Shown here: piece after piece, positions 40,436-48,480 of the stretch
Layout: the number at the start of each line of letters is the position of its first letter
Position numbering within the stretch: the stretch's first letter is position 1
Source: Rebecca billardiae RCC1528
Lineage: Eukaryota > Haptophyta
Assembly (NCBI GenBank): GCA_965240325.2
Contig: OZ251231.1
Coordinates: forward strand, 868,001 to 932,000
Length of the DNA stretch: 64,000 nucleotides
Direction of reading: 5' to 3'
Position numbers and translations under genes: made by a program
The notes under the pieces: generated by a model
Told to the model about the DNA's origin: nothing
What the model saw: the letters and a program-made list of their open reading frames with translations, nothing else
Database searches by the model: none

Positions 40436-40995
40436 ATGGGCAAGCACACGTCGACGACCGTGGTGCACATCTACAACTACGGCTACGACGGCTCGCCTCA
40501 GACGTGGACGCGCACCGACGGCGGGGTGGGCGACTGCAGAGCCGGGTACGGCAGCTTTGACCCGTCGGCGGCCTCGAGCCTCACCTACAGCAAGGACGAC
40601 GAGTACTACGTTGACCCCACCGACGACACCTCTACAGACTGCTTTGTGCGCTCATGCAGGCGCAGGCGCGAGCGCCCACGCGCGCACAGCCATCCCGCCG
40701 TGCTGATCGGCTGATCTGCGCCCGTCCGATCCTCACGCGACGCGGCTGCGCGGGGCAGGTCGAGTACACGGGCGAGAGTGATGTGCGCAGGCCCGCCGCG
40801 CGCGAGAGTGGGCACCACGCGCCTGGCTGAGCCGTGCCCACCGCGCGCCGTACACGGCCTCAGGGCAAAGTCGTCTGGTGGAGGTCGACCAACTCCCCAG
40901 ATGGCGACTCGTTCGACCACTCCGACAACGTAGCGCAGTGGGATTGCTCCAGCACGAGCAAGTATGAGCCTTGGCTCTGCCAGGTGACATTCTAG
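40436..40995 (+). CDS. Small Trp/Cys-containing protein of unknown function, three exons
   Basis: Proposed exons 40436-40645, 40759-40782 and 40864-40995 give 121 residues. Introns of 113 and 81 bp start GTGCGC and end CAG, and all junctions are phase 0. The middle exon is only 24 bp (VEYTGESD). The spliced ends are strikingly protein-like: exon 1 has HIYNYGYDGSPQTWTRTDGG and DDEYYVDPTDDTSTDCF; exon 3 has GKVVWWRSTNSPDGDSFDHS and NVAQWDCSSTSKYEPWLCQV before the stop. Four cysteines and many aromatic residues suggest a small secreted or carbohydrate-binding domain, but I recognise no family. There is no signal peptide, so an upstream exon may be missing. Confidence 0.5.
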
Positions 40996-41826
40996 AGACA
41001 AATCGAGAGCACGGTCGCGCCAGGGGAAGAGGGGACATGGTGCTCCCAGTACAGGCTGCCCCTCGCTCGCTTTGAAGCGGCTCTCGTTCCGCGGCGCACC
41101 GGCCGCAGCCGCGCGTCCCGCAGCGCCGCACTGCTGCATGTTCACTGCTGATTCACTGGGATCGCGCGCGAGGCGCGGAAGGCAGAAAGCTGAGCGACTC
41201 GAGACGAGACGATCGGCCTCGTGAGACCCAGCGACACCGGCGGGAGCGACGTGCCGCCTCTTCAGCTACTCGCTCCGCGCGGTCCATGACGCTCGTACCG
41301 GGCGGCGCGCCGGTCCGGCCGACGGCGACTACGACGTCGCGCCCTCACCGAAGAGGCCGCACTGATGACCGAGCTAGTGCTATGACAGTGACAGGTCACT
41401 ATCAGAATCCGGGACGTCCAGCAGCCAGCAGCCCGCCAGCAGGCCTTGGGTGCATTCAGAATCATGCTATTAGTTACAATAATACTTTATTTAAAGAATT
41501 GCCGAACTGCGGCTTTGTCTAACTGTTTGACGACTTTTACTATTGCTGGGGGACTCACTCCGGGGAGGGGGTCTAGCTGGGCTAGCAGCCAGCGCAGCAC
41601 ATTCATCAGCCGCCGCCATGTTCTGCCAATGACACTCAGCCAACTACAGGCACAGCCCAACTGCCATATATTACTAAGTTCATGCTGTGAAGTGTGAGCT
41701 CGTTGTGAACCGCCTGTAGTAGTTGCCGGATGATATCGGCAACCACTCGCGCGGGACGACATATTCCGATAATATTGGCGGCTGACTACCAGTGACCGCG
41801 CCGATCAGCATATTCGTCATCATCAG

Positions 41827-41921
<95 letters not shown>

Positions 41922-41983
41922 CTTTCAAGGGCAGCCACCTCGGGACTCGCTCGCGCGCCTGTTGCGACGAGTGCGTGTCGTCA
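40996..41983. other. Gene-free stretch
   Basis: No supported exon. It ends in a 90-base (TA)n. Confidence 0.5.
41831..41920. repeat. (TA)n microsatellite
   Basis: 45 TA units, 63 bases downstream of the C2-domain gene's stop codon. Confidence 0.95.
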
Positions 41984-43531
41984 TCAATTGAGCTGAGTAG
42001 CCTCGGCCATGGCGGACCGTGCGTGCAGCAGGGCGTCTGGGGCGGTTTGGAGTGCCGTCCTCGCGGTGCGGCTGGCAGCGCCGCGCACATTGGAAGCGAG
42101 CTCACTTTCGGACTCCCGAATGTGGTTGAGACCCAAGACGAGGGAGGTGCCCACGAAGCAGCAGCACAGAGCCTGAGTGGCCACCGCGCAAGCCTGCCCG
42201 GCTTCGCCTGTGATGCACCTAGCCACGCTCTGCAGATTGCGTCGCCAGTGCGTCAAGAGGCTCGGGCAGCACGGCGGCGTGCCGCACAACGGCAGGTAGA
42301 CCGAGGGCATCAGCGCGCACACGCACCCAGGCACGTAGGCCCGACGTTGGATGGGGCCACGCAACGCCAGATGCAGGCGTCCGACATTCGTGCCGAGTGA
42401 GAAGGCAGAGATCACCGGGTACACCATGTTGCGCGGCATCGGCACCGCGGGCGCGGGCAGCCAGAACTGGCCGATGATGGGGTCGTCCTCTCGGATGAAT
42501 CCGTACCGCGCGAGCATCAGCCGCACCTTGATTGCGTCAGTCGGCTCGTAGTCCAGTGGGCCGGAGGACCACTCGAAGACGGGCGTGCGCGTGTCACGCA
42601 CGATGAACGAGCGGCGCGTGACCGCGCCGTGTTGCACGACCACGTACGTGGAGGGCGGCAGGCCAAAGGGCGCATCGCGCGAGACAGCGGCGTGCAGCTC
42701 TGCAGACTCGACATACACGGTGAGTGTGACGCTGGTGGTGTAGTGGCGCGTGGAGAGGAAGCGATCCGCCTCGGGGTTGAGCGCGACGTCGATCGTCTTG
42801 TCGATCCAGCCCACCCCGAGCGTGGCGGCATCCTCTCTCATGAGGTCCTGCACGGTCACAATGCCGGCCGACCTGGCCTGCGACGGCGAGATGCGCTTGC
42901 CCGCCGAGTAGAAGACCGGCACGTCAGCCCACACCGGCTTGGCGGACGGATTGACGAACTGGGTCGCATCCCGTCGCTCCAGCACCTTGGCGAGCACAGC
43001 GCGGTACGAGTCGTTCGCGAGCAGCACGTGCATGAGCGTGACCTCCTCCTCCTCCTCCGCCCCCTCCTCGCCAAACATGGAGAGGCGTGACAGCGAGTGC
43101 AACAGCCCGCCGCCGCGGCTCGGACGAGGGTAGATGCGCATAAGTGGCGAAACCGAGTGCAGCACGACCTGCGGCATGATCGGCGAGCCCCCATCGAAGA
43201 CGACAAAGCGCAGCTTCACAGAGTCGTACACCGATGGCACGCGCGGATGGACCGTGTTCTGCGCACCCTCGTCGGCGCCTTCGTCGGGTGTCATCCACTG
43301 GTCGGCAAGCCGGACCGAGCGCAATACATTGCGCAGCTGATGCCGCGCGCGATGATCGGCGCGTTCTTGGGCGCTCCTTCCCGCCACAGCTCGCTGCGCG
43401 GGCACATGCGGCGCATCGGCTCCCGTGACACGAACCCGGCTCCCGCGCAGCGCCGAGCTGGCCCAAACACGGGGGCGGGATCGCCTGGGTGGCGCCGCAG
43501 CCGCATTTGCCTGACTCTCGGCGCTCGACAT
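41984..43531 (-). CDS. C2-domain-like protein with Cys-rich hydrophobic tail
   Basis: 515 residues as an uninterrupted frame. Residues 270-400 resemble a C2 domain, a Ca2+/phospholipid-binding beta-sandwich: SVTLTVYVESAELHAAV, then STYVVVQHGAVTRRSFIV, then RDTRTPVFEWS, close to the family's 'DPYV-V--G---R-T-VI-NTLNPVWNE'. Classical Ca2+-binding Asp residues are mostly absent, so Ca2+-independent binding is likelier. Residues 400-480 hold a Cys-rich, partly hydrophobic stretch (LCGTPPCCPSLLTHW, ACAVATQALCCCFVGTSLVL) that could be palmitoylated or span the membrane. The first 110 residues are Arg/Ala-rich and unreliable; an acceptor-like GTGCGCAG near 43259-43266 could mark the true beginning of the conserved exon, which would place the real N-terminus elsewhere. 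Confidence 0.5.
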   Translation of the reverse strand: MSSAESQANAAAAPPRRSRPRVWASSALRGSRVRVTGADAPHVPAQRAVAGRSAQERADHRARHQLRNVLRSVRLADQWMTPDEGADEGAQNTVHPRVPSVYDSVKLRFVVFDGGSPIMPQVVLHSVSPLMRIYPRPSRGGGLLHSLSRLSMFGEEGAEEEEEVTLMHVLLANDSYRAVLAKVLERRDATQFVNPSAKPVWADVPVFYSAGKRISPSQARSAGIVTVQDLMREDAATLGVGWIDKTIDVALNPEADRFLSTRHYTTSVTLTVYVESAELHAAVSRDAPFGLPPSTYVVVQHGAVTRRSFIVRDTRTPVFEWSSGPLDYEPTDAIKVRLMLARYGFIREDDPIIGQFWLPAPAVPMPRNMVYPVISAFSLGTNVGRLHLALRGPIQRRAYVPGCVCALMPSVYLPLCGTPPCCPSLLTHWRRNLQSVARCITGEAGQACAVATQALCCCFVGTSLVLGLNHIRESESELASNVRGAASRTARTALQTAPDALLHARSAMAEATQLN

Positions 43532-44157
43532 CGCTGTCAGCCTCGCCTTGAGTGCGCCTCGCGTCCGCTTCGCGCGCCGTCACCACCAGGGGGCAGTCGA
43601 ACGGCCGAGTTGACGCCCACTTTTCGATCGCGACACAGCAAGCATGCGGAATGTTCATCAGCGCACCTAGCTCAGGCGTTTCGTGTCAAACGATACTACA
43701 CAGTGTAGTATGATACAAGTACAGCTAGTACTATGCCAGGGGTACTGTACTAACTACTGTCGTACTTTACTGTCTAATAGAATAGCTGAGGCTAGCTAGT
43801 AGCTTCACGTACAGTTGAATTCAGTCGAGGGGCAAGGCTCTGGCTGCTCAGACTACCTACCGTCTGTACGTAGCCGCCAAGCAGCTCACTAAGCTGGCAG
43901 AGTCAGCGCCAGGACAGTCGGACTGACCCGTCGTCAGAGACTCGGAGTGACGGAGTCGGAGCCGCATTGTAAACCGGTGAACCCCCTTCGGCCTTCCGCC
44001 GCCGGGGCCTTCGGCCCTTGGTCGCCGGAGGTGTTCGGCCAGGTAAGTGACGAGCCTCATCCTCAGGTGACTTCAGGAGCAGCGACGCTGACGGCAAAGG
44101 GCTGCAGCGACGGTCGCCAATGATCACGCCTGCTTAACCTTACTCGATCGGCTGCGG
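43532..44157. other. Gene-free stretch
   Basis: 43532-43658 could encode an alternative start of the C2-domain gene (ATG at 43658, MNIPHACCVAIEKW) if an intron follows. 43680-44157 has no coding features. Confidence 0.4.
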
Positions 44158-46638
44158 CTACGCATTGACGCTGTCGTCCAGCGGCTGTGCCTGTGTGCTG
44201 GTTGGCGGGGCGGTAGCCTCAGCCGTCGCTGCCACTGGCGGGGCGATCGGCTCTGTGATCGGCCGGGAGTCCTCGGCACGACCCGCGGGCTCCGTGGGCG
44301 CAGGCGCCGCTCCATCGGCCGAGGCGCCCCCTGCCCCGCATGCGCTCTCTGCGCTCGATGTCCCCGCGCCCAGCCCCTCCGCAGCAGCGGGCGCGCTGCC
44401 CGCCGCCGCCGGCGCAGCGGCGGCGGGCGGTGCGGGGGTCACATCTTCGAGCCTGCGCTGCAGCAGCGCCTCCACCTCCGCGTCCAGCCCGCCATCCGCC
44501 GCCTGCTGCGCACCACCGGCCCGGGGCGGGGGCTGCGAGTCGTGCGCGGCCGGGGCGGGCTCGGAATTTGCAGCCGGCGCGTCGGGTCGCGAATCGCTCG
44601 CCCCCGCCGCGTCCCCGTCCGCATCCAACGGGGGCTGCCCGGCGCCGTGCCTCGGGCCCGCCGGCTGTCGCACGCGCCGCCCAGCGCCGGGCTTGGGGAT
44701 GGCCGACGGCGGCCCGGGCCGAGGCGCCGGGCCCGAGCTGCGCTTCGAGGGCGCCATCGCCGGGTCCCCGTGCTGCGCGAGCTGCGCGGCGTACACGGGC
44801 GCGAGCGGCGGCGCCGGGAACGTGCCATCGTTGTGGTCGACGCTCACGTTCCACTTGCCCTTCGCGTTGCCCGCGGTGTCGTGCGCGCGGCGCGTGTTGA
44901 CCGCGGCGCGCTTGCGGTCGAGCGCGTTCTTCGCGCGCAACGCCGAGTCATAGGCCTCCGTCTCCGCGCGCAGCTCCGCCTGCACGCCCTCGAGCTCGGC
45001 CGTGCACGCCTCGAGCTCGCGCCGGACCACCGCCGCCTCCGACATGCGCTGCGCGTACAGCGCGCCGAGCTGGTCGGCGAACGTGTCGACCTGCGCGACC
45101 GCCACCTCGTCGGGCTCGCCATCCGCCCGAAACGCGCTCGCGGCGGATCGCGACGACGAGTTGAGCACGGCCGGCGGCCGCAGGGGCGAGCGCGCGCCAG
45201 GCGAGCGCGCGCCGGGCGAGCGCGCGCCCGGCGAGCGCGCGCCGCCGCTCCCCCACGAGGCGCTGATGACCAACGCGCCGCCATGCACGGGCGGCGCCAG
45301 CTTCGCGCGCGGCGGCGAGGCGTGGTCGTGGCGACGCGCCGCCCCCCGCGCGTGCGCGCCGCCGTGCGCCGCGTGCTGCTGCTGCTGCTGCTGCTGCGGT
45401 GCCGGGTGCAGCGCGAGGTCGACCAGCCGCCTGTGCTGCAGCAGCGCCTCGTTCAGCTCCTTCAGCTCGCGGTTCAGGCGCAGCCGCTCGGTGCCCGCGT
45501 CGTGCGCGCGCTTCTTGAGCTCGGCCGCCTCGGCGCGGTACTGCTCGGCGAGCCTCGCCTGCTCGGCCGCGCCCGCCGACGGCACGAGCTGCCGCTCCTT
45601 CGTCGCGATCAGCCCCTGCAAGAAGTCGCGCTCGCGCCTCGAGTCGGCGATCGCGCGCTCGAGGTCGACCGCCTGGTCGTCGAGCGCCTGCAGCGCCGCC
45701 GCGGCGTCCGCGCGCACCTCGACGCGCCGCTGCAGCGCCGCCACCTCCTTCTGCGCCTCGCTCAGCTCGGCGCGCAGCGCATCGACCACGCCGCTCGAGA
45801 CCTCGCCAACGGCGGGCGCGCCGCCGGCCGCCTCTGCCGCGCGCTGCGGTGTGGCGCCCGCCGGCCTGCGCTGCGCCGCTCCCGCGTGGTGTGCGTGCTG
45901 CTGCTGCTGATGCTGCTGCGCCGCCAGCTTCCTTGCACGGCGCTGCGACGCCTCGGTCAGCTGCTTCAGCGTGGCGCGTAGTTCGTCGCGCTGCGCGCGC
46001 AGCTGCGCGCGCTCCGCGGCGGACGCGCGCTCGCGAGCGTCCGCCGCCGCCGCGTCCGCTCGCACGGCCGCGCTCAGCTCTCGCGCGAGCTGCGCCCGCT
46101 CCGCCTCGGCCTCGGCGGTGGCCGCCTCGAGGCTGCGCAGCTCCGCCTGCTGCGCCTCGAGCTCGGCACGCAGCGCGGCGGCCTCATCTGCCGACGAGCC
46201 CGCCGTGTGCGCGGGCGCCGCCGGTGATCTTGGCACCGGCGGGGGCGGCTGATCCGACGGCGGCGACCCCGGCGACACCGATACCGTCGCCACGCTTGGC
46301 GCCGCTGCCGCCGGGGCAGGCGCCGCCACGCTCGGCGGCGAAGGCGGCGAAGGCACCTGCGGGACCGGGGCAGGCGCCGCCGCCCCGCTCGGCGCGCTCG
46401 ATGCGCCCGCAGCCGAGGTCTCCTCTTCCTCGTCCTCCGCAACCTCCTCAGCCCCTGCGCTCGTGTCCGCAGCGACCGCCGGCGCGCCTGCGCCAAGGCC
46501 GGCCGACGGGTCCTCGTGGTCGATGGGGAGCGCGGGCGTTAGGTCCACCTCGTTCGCGGCGGGTGCGGCGACCGCCTGCGGCAGTGCCTCGTCATCCACA
46601 GTTGGAGGCTCGGGCGCTCCACCCGCGTCGTCGGCCAT
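44158..46638 (-). CDS. Coiled-coil protein of unknown function
   Basis: 826 residues from the ATG at 46638. Residues 1-140 are acidic and Pro/Ala-rich; about 140-450 are continuous heptad-rich helices (AALRAELEAQQAELRSLEAA, ERAQLRAQRDELRATLKQLT, EQYRAEAAELKKRAHDAGTE) interrupted by Gln/His runs; about 500-515 carry four copies of Gly-Ala-Arg-Ser-Pro or near it (12-15 bp repeat at 45191-45242); a second coiled coil follows (QLGALYAQRMSEAAVVRREL and on); the tail is Ala/Pro/Gly-rich. The layout is that of a cytoskeletal or centrosomal scaffold, but nothing identifies the family. The single long frame and start 150 bases from the divergent phosphatase gene make the model credible. Confidence 0.7.
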   Translation of the reverse strand: MADDAGGAPEPPTVDDEALPQAVAAPAANEVDLTPALPIDHEDPSAGLGAGAPAVAADTSAGAEEVAEDEEEETSAAGASSAPSGAAAPAPVPQVPSPPSPPSVAAPAPAAAAPSVATVSVSPGSPPSDQPPPPVPRSPAAPAHTAGSSADEAAALRAELEAQQAELRSLEAATAEAEAERAQLARELSAAVRADAAAADARERASAAERAQLRAQRDELRATLKQLTEASQRRARKLAAQQHQQQQHAHHAGAAQRRPAGATPQRAAEAAGGAPAVGEVSSGVVDALRAELSEAQKEVAALQRRVEVRADAAAALQALDDQAVDLERAIADSRRERDFLQGLIATKERQLVPSAGAAEQARLAEQYRAEAAELKKRAHDAGTERLRLNRELKELNEALLQHRRLVDLALHPAPQQQQQQQHAAHGGAHARGAARRHDHASPPRAKLAPPVHGGALVISASWGSGGARSPGARSPGARSPGARSPLRPPAVLNSSSRSAASAFRADGEPDEVAVAQVDTFADQLGALYAQRMSEAAVVRRELEACTAELEGVQAELRAETEAYDSALRAKNALDRKRAAVNTRRAHDTAGNAKGKWNVSVDHNDGTFPAPPLAPVYAAQLAQHGDPAMAPSKRSSGPAPRPGPPSAIPKPGAGRRVRQPAGPRHGAGQPPLDADGDAAGASDSRPDAPAANSEPAPAAHDSQPPPRAGGAQQAADGGLDAEVEALLQRRLEDVTPAPPAAAAPAAAGSAPAAAEGLGAGTSSAESACGAGGASADGAAPAPTEPAGRAEDSRPITEPIAPPVAATAEATAPPTSTQAQPLDDSVNA

Positions 46639-46788
46639 GCCGATGGGCCTGGCCAGGGCGGTGAGAACCGTCAGCCGTGAAACTGAAATCAGCCTGTAGA
46701 GTTCCGGACCAAGAAAGACCCCGGATTTCAGCAGATCTGCAAGATACCCCGGCGCATCATTTCTCCTCACACATCCGGGCTGCGCGCC
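46639..46788. promoter_or_regulatory. Shared divergent promoter region (coiled-coil / acid phosphatase-like)
   Basis: 150 bases between outward-facing ATGs, without a TATA box. Confidence 0.35.
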
Positions 46789-48064
46789 ATGGCGGAGGAA
46801 GGCCAAACGCCGGCGGGTCCGTACATCCCGTTGGAGCCGGCTGCGCAGGAGGCGGGCGGGGAGACGCCCACAGCCGGCACTACCGTCAGGCGACGCGCTG
46901 CGTGCGCTGCCCTCATCCCCTCCGCTTTCGCCATCGCCCTTGCGTGCTACAGCGGGCTGTGCGTGCTGCTGCCAAGCCGACCAGGGCACATCCGACCCGA
47001 GAGCGTGCCCTCTGCACGCGAGAGGCGCGACGACGCGAACGCGCTGTATGTGTTGGCGATCGGTGACTGGGGCGGCATCCCCGTGTGGCCGTACGTGACG
47101 CCGGCACAGCTCGCGGTGCGCACAGCCATGGCAAAGGCGATGAGCCGCTCAGCCGCGCCGGTGAAGCGCATCCTCGCGCTCGGGGACAACTTCTACCACA
47201 CGGGTGTGAACAGCGCGCACGACTCGCGTTTCAGAAGTACGTTCGAGGATGTCTACGTCACGGGGCACCCCGAGCTCGGCGAGTCCGACATGTGGCGCGT
47301 GGTCGCAGGCAACCGTGCGCGCCCGGCCGCTGCGAGCCCCGTGCGCCCCCGCCCGCCTTTATTGCATGCCAGCACATCTCAGTGTGCGCGCTGTGCCGCG
47401 CCCGCCGCATCGCGCAGACGATTACTACGGCAATGTAAGCGCACAGATCGCGTATAGCGCGCTGTCGCGCGCGTGGCACTTCCCGTCCGAGTACTACACA
47501 TTCAGCGAGCCTGTGCCGGGCGGCGGGCGCGCGCAGTTTGTGATGGCAGACACGGTGCTGCTGAGCGCGGGCACAGCGGACGGCCTGCAGGGCGAGGCCG
47601 AGGCGCAGCGCGGGGAGGCGCACTGGGCGTGGCTGAACGAGACGCTCGCCGCGTCGACCGCGGAGTACCTGGTCGTGGCCGGCCACTACCCCGTGTGGTC
47701 GGTGGGCCCACACGGGCCCAATCAGCGGCTGGTGGCGCGGCTGCGGCCGCTGCTCTCGCAGCACGCCGTCACCGCCTACTTCTTCGGCCACGACCACTGC
47801 GCGCAGGCGCTGCGCGACGGCGATGTGGACCACCACGGCGTTGGCGGTGCCCACCTGCTCGTCTTCGGGGCCTCCAACCTCGGGGCCGTGCCCGACGGCA
47901 TGCTCGCCTTCCACTACGGCGGCAACATGTGGCCCGCGAACGCGTACAAGGGCGCGTTTGCGGAAGCCACCTTCCGTGCCACCGAGCTCACGGTCACGCA
48001 CTATGACTCGGACGGCCGGCCGCTGGCGACGATGACGCGGCCACCGCGCAAATCGCGACGATGA
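46789..48064 (+). CDS. Purple acid phosphatase-like membrane metallophosphatase, two exons
   Basis: Exons 46789-47314 and 47418-48064 give 390 residues; the 103-bp intron (GTGCGC...GCAG, phase 1) splits the motif GN|HD exactly. The enzyme family hydrolyses phosphomonoesters with a bimetal centre. Seen: GDWG (92-95), GDNFY (132-136), GNHDYYGN (174-181), AGHYPVWS and FGHDH, all five metal-ligand blocks of tartrate-resistant (ACP5-type) acid phosphatases, intact. An N-terminal membrane anchor at about 38-62 (ACAALIPSAFAIALACYSGL) follows a basic patch, giving a type II topology with the catalytic part lumenal or outside. It may serve phosphorus scavenging. Confidence 0.93.
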
Positions 48065-48480
48065 GCCTTTCGCGCTCTGCGCGCGCCGGTCGTGGTTAGC
48101 GTTGATCACGTAAGCGGCGGCGGGGTGATGGAAGCGCGCGTGCGGTCATTGCGCTGATGGTCGTGCGACAGATGCGCCGAGTGTGAGGGCCCAGCTGCAC
48201 ACACGGCAGGCCAGCGTGTGCACTGTGGGGGGCAACGTCGCCGGCCGGTCTGGCCATAGTCAGGCCATCGTCCAGTCAAACGGAAGTACAAAGACTAGGA
48301 TCGCCGCGCCAAAATAATCGCGCTACAACATCATCAGCATCAATCATCAGCATCAATAAATATGAGGCCCCGGCCGCGGCCGCCGCCGGCGGCGGCGGCG
48401 GGCTGCACGCACACTAGTACTAGGTGGCCGGGAGGGGTTGCCGCGGGGAGCGCTGCAAGCACCTGCAGCGGGCCCGACTC
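48065..48480. other. Gene-free stretch upstream of LIG4
   Basis: Contains a catcatcagcatcaat-type repeat near 48328-48358 and a (ccggcggcgg)-rich block. In-frame sequence upstream of 48481 to 48424 starts with GTG only. Confidence 0.5.

Noticed and set aside
40201-40470. N-terminal extension of the COG0523 frame
   Set aside because: It has an ATG at 40470 but would overlap the divergent small gene and would bury the presequence that begins at 40200.
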